The notes beneath the pieces were generated by a model. The model made no database searches, was not told where the DNA came from, and saw only the letters and a program-made list of their open reading frames with translations. From NCBI RefSeq assembly GCF_964355755.1, contig NC_092680.1, forward strand, positions 5,183,001-5,247,000: a DNA stretch of 64,000 bases. The letters run 5' to 3'. Position numbers and translations under genes: made by a program. Numbering within the stretch: the first letter of the stretch is position 1; each line of letters starts with the position of its first letter. The stretch comes from Antedon mediterranea (Eukaryota; Echinodermata; Crinoidea; Comatulida; Antedonidae). Below, one piece after another: positions 35,291 through 49,500 of this stretch.

Positions 35291-36042
35291 CATCCATCTC
35301 CTTTTTGTCACATTTTTTAAACTATGCATTATAATACGATTATTAATTTATTGTAGTGAAAAACGACTCTACTATAATAAATAAACAAATTTCCATAAAT
35401 ATTTTAGTTATTTATTATTTTATTTATTGAAAGATGCAACGAGTAATCACAGCAAGTACTATAGATTTGTCTATATCATTTGCATTGTATCTAATACATT
35501 ATACAACAAAGAAAATGAACAATCAACTTAATCCAATGGATTAGTACTAAAGTAGGCCTATTTGAATATTAATATATAAAATTTATAATTAACATTTTAA
35601 ATAAAATGGAATGAATGTAAAACGAAGTAAATAAATAAAATGCATTAAAAATTCTATCTTTTAAAAATGTCAAAAAAAACCTCTAAAGTTTTTTTTATAT
35701 ATTTCCTAATTGCGGTTTTCAGTCTTCCTGTCATTAAACCACAAGCTCAGTTACGCTATTATATTTATTTTATTTGGCAATTGTTACATAAAACAAAGAA
35801 TGTACATTCCTCTTTTTTTTACATGCATATAATTATAAAGTAACCAATAAATTGCTGCTTAAAATAGAAGCAAAGACGTAATAGTATTAACACAGCACAC
35901 TACATGCACTTGGTTACATCAAGAATTACCATAAACCACCTTAATCTGATTAAATACCTTCGCATTTGTTTTCAACTGAAATATAATCACATGTTTGTAT
36001 GTACATGTAATTAAAACAATGCATCACGTCCAAATATGACGT

Positions 36043-36172
36043 ACAACCCCTCTTTTTGGGACATTCCTATTCAGGGGACACCACTATTTAGGATATGCCT
36101 CCATTCAAGGGACACCCCTACTATATGTAGGATCATGGAGGTGTCCCCTATATAGAGGGTTCAATTATATTT
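36043..36172. repeat. Family D palindrome in intergenic DNA
   Basis: CAACCCCTCTTTTTGGGACA at the left and GGTGTCCCCTATATAGAGGG at the right are inverted repeats; the interior has CAGGGGACACCACTATTTAGG. Confidence 0.65.
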
Positions 36173-37179
36173 ACTTTAAAATGATATTTTGCATACAGTG
36201 GGTTGCGTCATAGTGTATTGGCAAAATAATTTCATGGGTTATATTTACTAGAAATCAAATCTCTATGGTGGATATGACAGACACTGCAGGGTGACAGTTT
36301 TATCTTACCAACACCTATTTCATAATGTAATATATCACATATTTGACACAGAAACGACATTCATTTTACAGATATGTTTGTACTAGAACCAACCAATCAA
36401 TATTATATTAAAATATATTTCATTAGAAAGAACAAATCCACGATTTATTTGCTTGAGAAGCGCAAAAGAAAAGAACAAGTTTGGGAAGTAGGTGTTACCT
36501 CCCCCATTTGTTTCCGTTGGGAGTGGGAGCCGGTGGTTAAGACCACTTTTAAAGGTCATATCAACATAGTAATTATGTGTCCTATTTTTAAAAATTAAAT
36601 TATAATCTTGTAGATGGTTGCTGGTGAAGCAAGTTTCTTTTCCGATTGCTGGATCCATGAGTAAATGTTTTATCAATTCATTTTTTTTAAATTTACAATT
36701 GTACAGTTATTAATTAATACCAATACTGGCAAATAAACATATTTCAGTAAATCAAACACTAAATTAACAAGAAGTAAAGGTGCGTCTATATGAAAGACAA
36801 CATTTAATGCACTAATTTAGATTTGAAAACTAAAGGAAATTCATAAGTTCAAAAAAAAAATTGTGTTGATTTTCCTTGAAAGCATGAATTAAAAATATTA
36901 AAATATTTTAAAATAGACTACCAATATATTGAAATATCATGTGACTTCATCAACCTACAACAGAATGTTTTATAGCTCTGTTTTTAAAGTACTAAAAAAC
37001 CTTTTCCATCAAAATTATTGAATGAATTTTATTGAATGAATTTTATGATTTTTGTAAATATACCATAACTAAATAATTATTTGTGTTGTCTCTGTATGAC
37101 ACACTTCCAAAGACATCTACACTGTGGCTAGGTGTTTACTTTCCAATAACTGGCGATGTGTAGCACTTGGTAATACCTC

Positions 37180-37275
37180 ACACTATATATAACTGACATC
37201 GTACTTCATATAACTGCTGTTGTAATTCATATAACTGCTGACATACTTCATATAACTGCTGTCATACAACTACCG
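37180..37275. repeat. 21-base tandem repeat in CCP1 3' flank
   Basis: Four units of TACTTCATATAACTGCTGTCA with small changes, about 100 bases beyond the CCP1 stop codon and so probably in its 3' UTR or flank. Confidence 0.8.
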
Positions 37276-37356
37276 TAATACATTATATACTTTGACTGCT
37301 GGGTAATTCTAAGTCTGTGTGCTTTTTACATCATTAATTCTCAATCACACTAGACA

Positions 37357-37537
37357 TTATGAATACCCATTCCTAGATGATTTGGCACCCTCAACTGGGA
37401 TACCGGTAATATCATCATCTTCATCCTCATCATCACTTTCATCTCCATCCTCATCTAGACTGATGTCTTCATCATCAACAGCAATGTCCGCAGCTGATGG
37501 AGTAGGAGGTGGAGGTGACAATGGGGTCTCTTCCAGA
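37357..37537 (-). CDS. AGTPBP1: CCP1 exon 26: acidic C-terminal tail
   Basis: A 181-base exon, phase 2 in, to TAA at 37357-37359. It reads [19 protein letters not shown] and continues as a run of Asp, Glu and Ser before [10 protein letters not shown]. Human CCP1 also ends with an acidic Ser-rich tail, though not with the same sequence. A TTTATT at 37028-37033 (AATAAA on this strand) is a possible poly-A signal. Confidence 0.9.
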
Positions 37538-40500
37538 CTGTAAAAGAGCACATTGTTGCTTTAAAATCTGTGTTGCATGTGAAAATACATTGCTTTGATC
37601 ATTTTAAAACTATATAAGTTAACTCTTAACCTGGTTAGATGTTTTGTTGTAATTGTTCTGTATACTTTTAGAACAAATTTGTAACTAACTCTAAGGCTTG
37701 AACTCACAACCTCCAGATCACTAGCCTGGCAAACATGAGCTTGCGCTGAAGGCTAGATTCAAGTATGATGATATGTAGTAGTCATCAATTAACCTTATAA
37801 AGATTACCCACTATTATGCGCTTGTATGACCCACTATACGAACCCCGGGAGGTGTGTCATGGATAATTATTGATGCAGTGGTGCGTCAAAAATCAATAAC
37901 AATGATGTGTCAATGTGCGTTGATTTTCCACCCACCATATCATGGTCACAATGTGTCATTGTTCTTCAAATAGGGTGTGTCATGGTCACCTAAAGGTAAG
38001 TAAATGTCGAACCTCTCCCGGGGTTGTATGATGGGTCATACAATTGTCAAGTGCATTAAACGGATATTCTTAATAAGATTAAAAAAATGATGTGAAAGTG
38101 CACAAGCCTAACCTGTCATCTTCTTTCTCTGACGATGTAAGTATATACTGGTAGATTGGTTGAGTGCCCAACATCGTCTTTGATGTTGAAGCTCGTTTTA
38201 ACTTCAACAAACCCTCGCAAAACTTTTGACCCATTTCTTCTAACATGGCTGTATTGATTTGGAGACCCTGAAAGATAAATATAAAACTAACATTAAACTT
38301 TAATTTATTTAACTTTTTTTTAAATTTGTTGATTAATCAGCACAATCTGTTTGTTAGAGAGTTCTTTTGTATATTTAAAAAAACTACAAATTTTCCAGCG
38401 GGGAGCTCGCCATTTACAGACTGTAATATATAAAAAACAAGACAAAAGAACATCAACAAGGTCCACAAGAACCAATTACAAACAATTCTTAATTTTGGAT
38501 TTAAATAAAGATAAACAATTAAAGAAAATATCAATAGTGGAGTCAATGGCAATACTGTATATGAAGTAAGTAATTTAAAGTATAATACTAGCTACAGACA
38601 TTTATTATTATTATACAGCTTTTCGTTTTCCATTTTACTTACCTTGTAGGGACCATTATCACATCCACAATATGTACTCTCCATTGTGTAACTTCTAAGC
38701 ACGCCAATCTCACGCCACACTACAACTCTTGCCGTCGATTCTTTACCCTTGTCTACGGTAAAGCTGCAATTACTCAAAGCAAATGATGGCGCTATTTGGC
38801 CCAGCAGCCGTGGTAGAGTCTACAATATAACATTTAATTATTAAACATCTCATGTAGTGACTTTTTTATGAATACACATTCCACATACACGCATCATTCC
38901 ACATAATAAAGAAATATATAACATTACTACTGAATAAAAACATAACACTAAAATGAATTTATTTTACAATCATTCATCATTAGGCTACCTGCAACATTTT
39001 ATATCTTTTTCTATCGTTTTTTTTTTTAGATATTAATCTTTAAATTTAATTTCTGTGTTTGGACTGCCATGCCCGCAGCTTATAGTAATTTTGTTTACTT
39101 TTGCAGTCCTTAGCCGAAGATATTTTGTTTTATTTTAAATTATATTTTTCGGTTGAATGAATGAACCAATTTCAAATGAAACACATCAACAATTTGTTTC
39201 CATGAAGTAAATAGTGGTACTATATTTATATAATACATGATGTTAAATCTAACTAAATTAAAAACAATATAAAACATTCTTTGAAATATATTGTTTACAT
39301 TTGTTTGTAGAACGTCAAGTTTAAAAACTAAGACCAGTGAATACACATATCAATAACAAATTAAAATATTTTTATCATAAAAATAACAAAAACAGATTAC
39401 CTTGTAACTAGTGTCTTCAATGTTATCTCCCATTTGATACATATTCAAATCTTCTGCTAGATATGACTGCGTTGTACTACACCCATACATAAACACATTC
39501 TTTTTCCGAGAGTGTCCATGAAAATCGCAAAATACCTAAAAGAAATAGGTATACATGAAATTTGAGTTGTTGACACCAAATCACAGAAAAAGAAACTATA
39601 GACAAACATAAATAAATTTAAATCACATTTTAAAAACGTAATATAAACAGATTCTAATTATAATAAATTTTGAGTTGAAAAGAAGGGCAGAATACCAGTG
39701 GTGTAACGTAGAGACATGAGGCCCTGGTTTAGGAACCCTAAGTGGATCTCCAATGCTGGAGGCCTAAGGCGTTTCTAGACCTTTTAAACATATTTTAATG
39801 CCTGTTTTTTCCTATGGGCACTGCTCAGAGGCCTCCGATAAGCTCCGGGGGGACTTGGGTTTGGCCAGTGAGTGCTCATAACCATTATGCCACTGCTGAG
39901 TACATACCAATGGTTGCTGTTGGATGTTTTTTAAGTACTGTAATAATCCCTTAGTGTGGTAGATAGTTGGATGGAATTCAGGGTTTGGACTGATCCAACG
40001 TCGATTCAAATCTTCACCAGTAAGAGAACATCGATGACTTGAAACAAAAAAAACAAAAAACGTTATTATTTGAAGTTTAAAATGGTTGGAACACCACCGT
40101 TTAACCTCGAGTTTTCCGCAGTGCAGTCTCAGCACCTATGCTTATACACTGTGGTGTTTTTTTTCGATGAATTCTTAGTGGTGACAACAATTGTTCTAAT
40201 TGTTTTCAATCATACAGTTATGTAGGCCAATCTTTTAAGAACATTTTACAGTAATTTTTTTTCACATTTTTTTTTTATTGACATGGTGTCCTGAAATCCC
40301 ATGAAAATGCTGTTATTTTTGTTGGTTACGCTCGGCTGGTCACGACTGTTTTTCATTTCTTAAGATGGTTCCCGTAGCACAAAAATCCCTCCTTTGGGAC
40401 ACCTCTATTCAGGAAACACTTCTATTAACACATATTCTGGAAACAACCTATTTAGAGGTATGTAGGTTCTAAAGTAAAGTATGATTTATAAAATATTAAA

Positions 40501-43500
40501 TATCCGATTTTGATTGATAGAGCTATACAATTGAAGAAGACTTACTTTCCATTGATGACTCCATCAGGATTTAACATTGGAACTATCTTAAATATAAATG
40601 TGTCCCTCAAAACTTGTGCAATTGGATGTGAACTAAGCAGAAACTTGAGGGAGCCCTTCATTACCCATGATGCATTGCTCTCTCCTGGATGAACGCGTGC
40701 TGATAGAAATATGTACGGTCTGTTTCCTGTGAATACGAAATTATTTTTAGAAAATGGCAAAATTAGAATAACATTGATGATACATAATAGTGTATGTAGT
40801 GTTATTGTTTTCATGAATGATAATCATAAACTGATCTATGATAAGAAAACTAATTATGTCTATCTATATTTAACTCCCAATTTAATAAGAAGATATTAAT
40901 TTTCATCATTAGATACTAAATTGTGGGTAGTACGGAGGCGGTATTATGGTAAACCAATTATTTCACAGAAGGTCATTGTTACTGTGTTATTTCATTTCGA
41001 AAATAAACTAAACTGGAATTATAAAAGGATTTACTGTGCATTGATCCTTGTTTAAGTGATAGAACACAATTGTTGTTATCTGTGCTACATTGTCTGTTTT
41101 ATAATAATAATATAGCACTACTATTCATTAACAAATCATTCATTTTCAAATCTTGTAATTTTGTTTCTTTTCAATTTCAATTTTTTCTATCGTTTTTGTC
41201 GTATTTATATGGTGTTGGTTTTTTTGTTGTAATATCACAAACTTGTGTAAAAACAATCAATATTGATTGAACGAGTTGTACTGCACATCAGTCTTGTGTC
41301 TAAATAAAGTTTATATATATTTGAAAATAACTAGGACATTAATACTTTTATATTCAAAGTGTCTGTGAAAGAAACATTAAGAAACAGTTATATTTACAGA
41401 TCACCAACCTATCTTAATATGCTATCTCCTGAACTGAGAAATGTGGTGTCTGTTCTAAAATTTAATTTAATACCGAAAAAAAAATCGCATAGTATAGTGT
41501 ATAGTATATTTTCATATATGTTTGTTTTATATGAGAGTCCCTTGATTGTCAGCATACGCTGTTTAGGATCACCTTCTATGTATAAGATTAAATAAAAAAC
41601 ATAAACAAGTTTCCTTATTATTAATATTAGTATTTTTTATATCTTTCATATGCAGCTAAAGGTCAAATTAATACATACACTTTTTAATACACAGATGTAA
41701 CAAAGTTAAATTTTCAAAAATTCTACACTATTAGTGTTTTATTGGTTTATAATTATAAATCACAAAATGTAAATGGCACAATTTGATTTAAATATCTTTG
41801 ATGTTTGTAAGGGTTGTCAAAAGTTGTTTTAAAACAGCACATTTCAAAGTCATTTGATGGTAAATAGCTGGTAAATAGTTGATAATCTATGCACAATGAA
41901 TAAAACATAAAACAAGTCTTTACAAAATACTTTTGTATTAATTCTAGAAAAATGTAATTGCGGTTGAGGTCTATATGTACTTTTAATGAGCGCATTATTT
42001 TAGTGTGATCTAGCTATTTAACAGACAATTACCAACGAGTCGTCATTTGCCTCATTTAACACTCATTTCAAAATGGTTGCTAAACCTCCAAAGAACTGCA
42101 CTATGTTAATGTACTCTTGCTGCGTTATTATAGTACTTTGTTAATTTTCAACTTCTGATTAGGTTCACAGTTGTGGTATGCAGAAACATGGTGAAATAAT
42201 ACTATTGAAAGGTTTGCATGGCGAATAAACACTGGTAAAGTCAGGTCTTGCAGTACACCATTATGTTTACAAAAAGGAAATACATTTGAGAATGGGGGAA
42301 GGGGGAAGTGGGTTAAAGATGCTCAAAGATGCTCAGCTACCAATCCTGGGTTCAAATCCTATCAGTGTCACGATTTGTTTTCATGGGAATCAAGTTGATT
42401 GATTGAATTGAAATATATATTTATACTGGGCGACCTCTTCAGTCAAAGAGTGGTCTCCCAGAAGGCCCAGTTATGATTAGTGGCTGTGATGTACTAGGTT
42501 CTTTAAAGTGCACACGAGCTAGATGTGTACACTGGACCTACAGTTTATAGTCCTTATGCGAGAAGACTCGTTCTACCACCAGAACCATGGAGTGAGTGAG
42601 CCTCGAACCCCTGCCAATGTTTTATAGCTACGTAATTACGGTTCCACTGTCAAAACCGCTCGGCAACTCACTCACTCATGAAGCGAATATGTACCACAAG
42701 CCTGACTTTACAGTAATTGATTGTTTTTCTTATACTTGCAAGTTACAAAACACTTTATATAAGAATGTTTGTATCACTTATATAATTATATTAACTTCTA
42801 CTAGGAAAGTTCCATGCCCGAGGCAAAAATCTGTATGTATCAACTCTCTCTATTATAGTATAGAAAAGTTCCATTCCTGAGGGAAGTTTAAATTTAGTTT
42901 AACCTTCCCAGTACAAACCCAGCCATTTTGATACTGCATGTGGATAAATGCCTGCATGAGCACAAATCTGTATGTACAAACACTCTCTATCATAGTATAG
43001 GAAAGTTCCATTCCTGAGGGAAGTTCAAATCTAGTTTAACATTTCCAGTACAAACTCAGTCATATTGATAATGCATGTGGAAAAATGCGAAAATTTTCTC
43101 TATTATAGTGTAGTAGATATTACAGTGATTTTATTTGTGTATGGTAAACAAAATTAAAACAAACAAAACTTACTGAATTGTTGAATACCATCAGAATCCA
43201 GTGTTAGAGGATTTGATGTTATTGTTAGCAATGTGCAGCTGTTTCCACCAAGAGTTTGACATAATGTTTGCCTTTTGTAATAGATGCTGTTTAATTCTTT
43301 CAAATTTGACTCTAGCTTCCACAAATGAGCCTGTAAACAAGAAGGAAATGAATATAGACCATGATTAGACTTGATTGATCGGTCCATGCTTATACTACAG
43401 TGGTATAAGAAGTACATTGAAAAATCTACCTGAAGCATGGTATATGAGGATAGTGGCAGGCTAAGTAGCATACAGTAGTATTGGGCAACATACCTGAAAC

Positions 43501-46500
43501 ATGGTATATGAGTAAGGATAGTGGTAGGCTAAGTAGCATACAGTAGTATTGGGCAACATACCTGAAGCATGGTATATGAGTAAGGATAGTGGTAGGCTAA
43601 GTAGCATACAGTACATTGGGCAACATACCTGAAGCATGGTATATGAGTAAGGATAGTGGTAGGCTAAGTAGCATACAGTACATTGGGCAACATACCTGAA
43701 GCATGGTATATGAGTAAGGATAGTGGTAGGCTAAGTAGCATAGTATTGGTCAACATACCTGAAGCATGGTATATGTGTAAGGATAGTGGTAGGCTAAGTA
43801 GCACATATCATCTTCATCTTGAAATGTAATACTAAAGCTCAATGTAAAGTAACTCTTTCCTTTCTGACCACCAGTGGCAGCTGAGCTTCTTGAGAAGTGG
43901 TTCCTATAGTAGCAGATCTTTGTTCCGGATCTCTTCCAGCTTGGTCTGCCTTGCATTGCTTCTTTTATAGAATACATTACTGGTTGCATTCCTTTGAAAA
44001 GACATTTATTATGTAGTAAATTAATACATTTTATTACCTTATTTTAATAATGTTATTGTCCATTGCTGGAGCATAAGTAAATGTTATTATTTTAAAATTC
44101 AGCAATAACAACATCTCAGGGTGGGAGAAAATAAGGAGCTTTTGATTTGCGGCGACCGACGACTAACCTAGGTCAGGTCAACTGAAGTGTCATCAGTCGT
44201 TGCCTAAACATAAAAACCATCAAATCTGTGTTGAGGTAAGGAGAGAGGACACCAGGCCAATATCTACACACACCACACATAATACAAACATGACATACGT
44301 TGGTCGTCAGTAGTCGTAAATCAAAAGTCCCTAATGAGAGTGGATAAAAGATCTTGTACATTTGAATAGGTGGAGGAAAAACATTTTATCCAGCACAATC
44401 ATAAACTGTAAAACTAAACACTTACCATAGTTAAATTGACTATTTGGCTTCTCACAGTTGATAACATTAAACCTGTATGGTACCCCTGGTGTCATGTTGG
44501 ACACTTCAAAATAAAACCATTGATGATGATGATTACAATTGACATCAGAATTCAAGATGAGGTCATACTCATGTTGGCGTACCTACAAAACATAAAATAT
44601 ATGATCAGATAGACAGAACAAAGAAAGCATCTATACATGCTATACACTAGAAACCATATTAAGAGGACACCTTGGGGACCAAACACAGTGTCCTTTTAAT
44701 AAGGGTGTCTTCTTAATAAGGATTGCCCTTAGTGTTAAACGTATATTGGGCCTCGTTCATTTCACGGTCAAATATCCTCTTAATATAATTGTCCCCTTAA
44801 TAGAGGTGTGCCTTAATAATATGTATTGTGCAGCCCTTTGGTATAACTATCGTACGAAGAATATTAGATCTCTTAATGTATGTTACAATAATGCTCTGCG
44901 CCGTATACTTAATGTCTCTAGAAGTAGTAGTGCCAGTGCAATGTTTATTGAACATGGTGTCCCTTCCTTTAATGAGTACATGCGAAAATCTACCTATGGT
45001 TTTATGCAACGTATGTTGAAGAATAGTGGTAACATCCTTGTTGCTTGTGTTTGCAAAAATATGCTCCATAACTCCAAAATGTATTGTAGATGGAGAAGCA
45101 TTCTATATACTTAAGTTTAGAGTTTACGATTTTTAATTTTTTTTTCTGTTTATACGTTTATTAATATGGATGATATTTCCGAAATAAAAAAGAAATTGAA
45201 TTGAATTGAATTGAATTGAATTGAAAAGTGTTCCCTTAGCAGTGTCCCAAAGGTTCTACTGTAACTAACCCAGTCTTTATTAAAACAAAGTTACCAAGGT
45301 GTCTGGAGAACAAACCTCAGCAAAACTTATGCATTATATGACATAAACACAAACTTTGCAAAAAAATATAAATATATATAATGAAACTTACCCAGATTGC
45401 TTTTCTTAAATTTCCACACTCAAACAATGAGTTGAATTTAAGTCCATTTGCAGTTCCATTTGATATTCTAGAATAAGGAAAATCTAGCATTGAATATTTT
45501 GAAAAATTCAGAGTAATTATATACAAAAGAACTACACTTACACAACTAAATGTTTAACACAAAACATGAGCTGTTATACACTAAATAAGTACTGATTGTA
45601 TGGTAAGGATGTATTCTGATATTTATTAAATATTTTGTAAGCTAAGCAACGATACTAAAAATATATTTTTACAAACATTTCTCATCTCACTTATCTTCAT
45701 TGTAATCCTTTTAATAATCTCATTAACAAATAAAATTTACCTTGCTTTAGGAGACATTGGGTTGCTGTTAAGTGTGGAGCCATCGCCATTCATAATGGCG
45801 TCAAGATCATACACCACACGGTCAATAATTCCTTCTGGATATATTAATCTATCAATATCCTCAAACACCAAGGACCTGTTGAAAATAAGAAATTCATCTT
45901 TTATATATTTTATCGAAGTAGAGGTACAGTGGGGAAGAACGGCAATGGTAAATGATTTTTCTCTAATACGCTGCTTTGCCATGGGTAGTGCTTGGTTTGA
46001 GGCTCAATGAAAATGTAATTAATCAGTTATCCTCTATCTGATCTACATAGGCTTCAAAATCTTTATATGTGGCTGCAAAATGTTTCCTATAGCTTCTCTA
46101 TATAAATCCAAAGGCATATTACTGAAAAAATGACAATGCTGTGGCGGGATCTCAATAGAGATACAAAAAAAAGCGAATTTAAGCTAAATCAAAACGATAA
46201 AGTAAAACAGCCAGAAAAGTTAGCAGAGCTTTTGGGCAACACTAGCCTTCATCAGTGCAAGTGAAGGAATTTGGATAACGTTAGCTTCTCTATATATAGG
46301 TCTAAGACATTTTGTGAAACATGGTAGCTTTCTTGAATTTTAAAATAGCAACCATAGAGGTAATCATTTTTACTAAAACATTTACTATTTTGGTAGTGGT
46401 ACATCTCATAAAAGTCCCCTAGCTGCAAATGTAAATCCTCTTTGGGAATTTGGAGGGCAATCCCAGGTACCATACAAAATAATTGCGTTTTGTGTTTTGT

Positions 46501-49500
46501 TTTTGTCTGTTTTTAAATTAATCAAATGAAAAAGGTAAAAATACTTACTTTTGTATATTGCTTTGTTTATCACTGTACTCTTCACTAAATGGTGGGCTGA
46601 TATGTCCATGTATATCTGGAAAACTTATTTTGCTTACAGGTAAAACCGATTTTGTCGACTCTTCAAGTTTAGCGTACATTTCTGGAGTAACATTCATGTT
46701 CGCATCGTCATCCGTGAAGTTCCAAATATTCTCCAAAGACTTATCTTGCTTATCAGGACTAGATAAAGTCATTCTGGATACGATCATTGACGAGGCAAAG
46801 TCTAACGATGCGTTAGGGCAGGAGTTGGATTTTACGCATGTTCGTTCAGGACTTGAATGCTTTACATGCGTCAACGACTTTGAAAGTTTCCGTATCTTTA
46901 CAGGCGATTTGCTTCCTTTTGTGGATTTTTTAACTTTGTGCTGTTTTCCTTTCAGAGTAGTTCTACTATTTGCAGAATCGGATACCGACGACGTTTTACT
47001 TCCGTTCGTTTCTACCGTATCTTCTTCGGATACCGAAGGATTTTGATCCAAATTGGGTACGTTTTTCCGATGTTCTTTTACATCGATTAGTTTATTTTTC
47101 CCGCCATTTTGCTGGCTTGTGTCAAATGAAGACTGCGGTTCTGCATTTTCTGTTATACCTGTTGGTATTACAATAGGTGTTGGTATTCTAGTAGATTTTT
47201 CATCCTGTTCAAGCTCACTTTTATCCACATTTTGTGCAATTATCTACATTCAGCAAAAGGAATAATAAAAGGGTCTCATATTTACATTGTATTAAATTCA
47301 TTTAAAGTTATTAGCACAAAAAGTTGGCATCATATACTGTATATGACCAAGGCAACCTAACAACAGGACATTGAGCTCGCCTTGCCAATCCTTTGATCTT
47401 ATGTCTGGCTGCGACAAATATCAACAGTACTGTACAATGTACATATTCTCTGTGGCGCACGGTGTCTGTAAAGGTTTGTGGAACTGATCGTGTGGCAGCC
47501 ACAGATAAACCCTTTGATCTCCGGAGCTCATCATCCTGTTGTTAGATTAATTTAATATGATAGAGTACAATTCCAAGCTCTATAAAAATCCTACACCTAA
47601 TTAAATCTAAAATCAGACACAATACTTTGCTAAATCACTTGTTAGTGTAATCATGGAGGAATTATTTAATTGGTGATAGAGGGTGTAATCCAAATATAAA
47701 ATCCAACTTCCTAAACTTGGTCATGTATGGTACAATACTGACATGAACTATATAAATGTTTCACTCTATCTTACTTTTTTTTACTGTTTTATTTTATTGT
47801 TTTGTCATTTTCCCGTAATTTAGTTTTGGCTTTGCCGCATTTGATGGATTTGTGCATAGAGTAATTATTAGTGTAGTTGTTAAAAAGTATACTCAGTGAT
47901 TATAAAATGGATTTGTAAATAAGTGATGATACTAGGCCTAAGGCACATAATAACTACCTCTTCAAAGTCAGTCATCTCAGGGAAAAACTTGTTGTAGACC
48001 TGAAGCTCTTGCAATGAACGTTTGCACATGTACAATGGACATTCACCTTCTATTTCCTATTAAAAAACAATATTCATTCTGTTAATTGACAAACTACTTT
48101 TTCTTTATAATTATAGATGGTACCTAGAATATTATCCTATTATTGTTATTTATGGGATAATGATAGAATCAGCATCTGTCAGGGTGTACTACAGTATATT
48201 ATGGCATATAATTATGTCATCTAGCACATAATATGTTGTGTTTAAATACGGTTAGCAGGAGTTATTTCACAGAAAGGATTATATTAGGTTATTTTTATTT
48301 CTTATTTTACACATAGATCAACAAAAAATACAATTTTAATTAAAAACCTATAAACATTTTAAACTTGGTATGCAGTACTGTATCATTATTAAAATATATA
48401 ACTATATTACTAACAATCAACAAAATTAAATCATTAGTAACACAATTCAAACACAGACAAAACATCTGAAATAAACACATCAAAATACAACTGCAAATAG
48501 ACAATGTATTAATATATGACATTTAAAGAAAAACCTAGGTATGCTCACTCACGAGTATAAAGCTCTGTCTACACTATCAAACTTTATGTGACAACAAAAT
48601 GTGATGTGCCCTAATATGGTAGTGATATTCCCAAATATGGTAGTGATATTCCCAAATATGGTAGTGATATGACAACATCATGTTTTATCATTATGGGCAC
48701 ATCACATTTTTTAAGCTACACCCTCCCCTCTGCTGTCCTTAAAAAAAAAAAATTTGTGGAAAAATACAACCAATCAAAGCATGCACTAGAATCCAACACA
48801 AATGTGAATGAGAAACAGAGAGAGGAATGTTTATTTTAAAGTCAACCACTGAAAAGAAAATGAATATTAAATGTTTTGCAACTTCTTTTTCATAATGTGA
48901 GTTTTTGAACAGAAATTATGTCAGCGTGAAGTAGGATTGGTAGACATGCTGGGTTTACACTGGTGGAGTGACCAAATCCAATGCAAACTAAATGCATTCT
49001 TTTTCTATTGCAATGTGCTAAAGCTCTGCCTACTATATCAAACTAGTTTGCCAAACAAAGATTGATGTGCCCAAGTATGGTACTGTTATGACCACATTTG
49101 GTAGTGATTTGACATCATCTTGTCCATATATGGGCACATCACATTTTTTTGGTCACATAAAGTTTTATATAGTGTATATAGAGTTTTAGGAAAAAAGTTT
49201 TTACACATACAATAATCAAACAAAAGGGAGAAAGGGCGTGGTTAGGAAAAGTTAATCTAGGAGTCTTGTTATGTCTTGGTAAATTGGCAATGAATCACCC
49301 CAATGACGCTAACACTTATAAAGAAAAACATTTCACCTCAAACATCTACAACTATTAAACAGACAAAACGACAGTGAAACATATGGGGCATACCAGTTGC
49401 AGACAATCTTTACAGAGACAGCGTTGGTCAGAAGTTGCTAGTTTCTCAACAAGTGCACCAGCAAGGTCAGCCTCACAGGTCAAACTAGCTCCCTGTAGTC

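Larger units (their letters stand above)
30936..37027. other. Intergenic region between Trk and CCP1
   Basis: AT-rich, with a T12/G12 homopolymer junction near 31640-31664, a MITE at 32967, a family A scrap near 33728, the promoter-like patch at 35.1-35.3 kb and a family D palindrome at 36043. No supported coding exon. Confidence 0.6.

Noticed and set aside
36374-36676. Overlapping ORFs on both strands in the intergenic region
   Set aside because: No domain, no splice pattern and biased AT-rich composition; probably chance.
42585-42682. Possible functional tRNA gene on the - strand
   Set aside because: The head has tRNA-like boxes and paired ends, but no proper anticodon arm could be drawn and it continues into a SINE body and tail.
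43428-43757. Extra copies of CCP1 exon 19 ends as alternative coding exons
   Set aside because: They lack upstream acceptors and a stop follows the first donor, so they cannot add in-frame coding sequence; kept as a splice-site array only.
46558-47046. 162-codon + ORF opposite CCP1 exon 15
   Set aside because: It is the antisense shadow of a Ser/Lys-rich coding exon, and the - strand reading is clearly CCP1.
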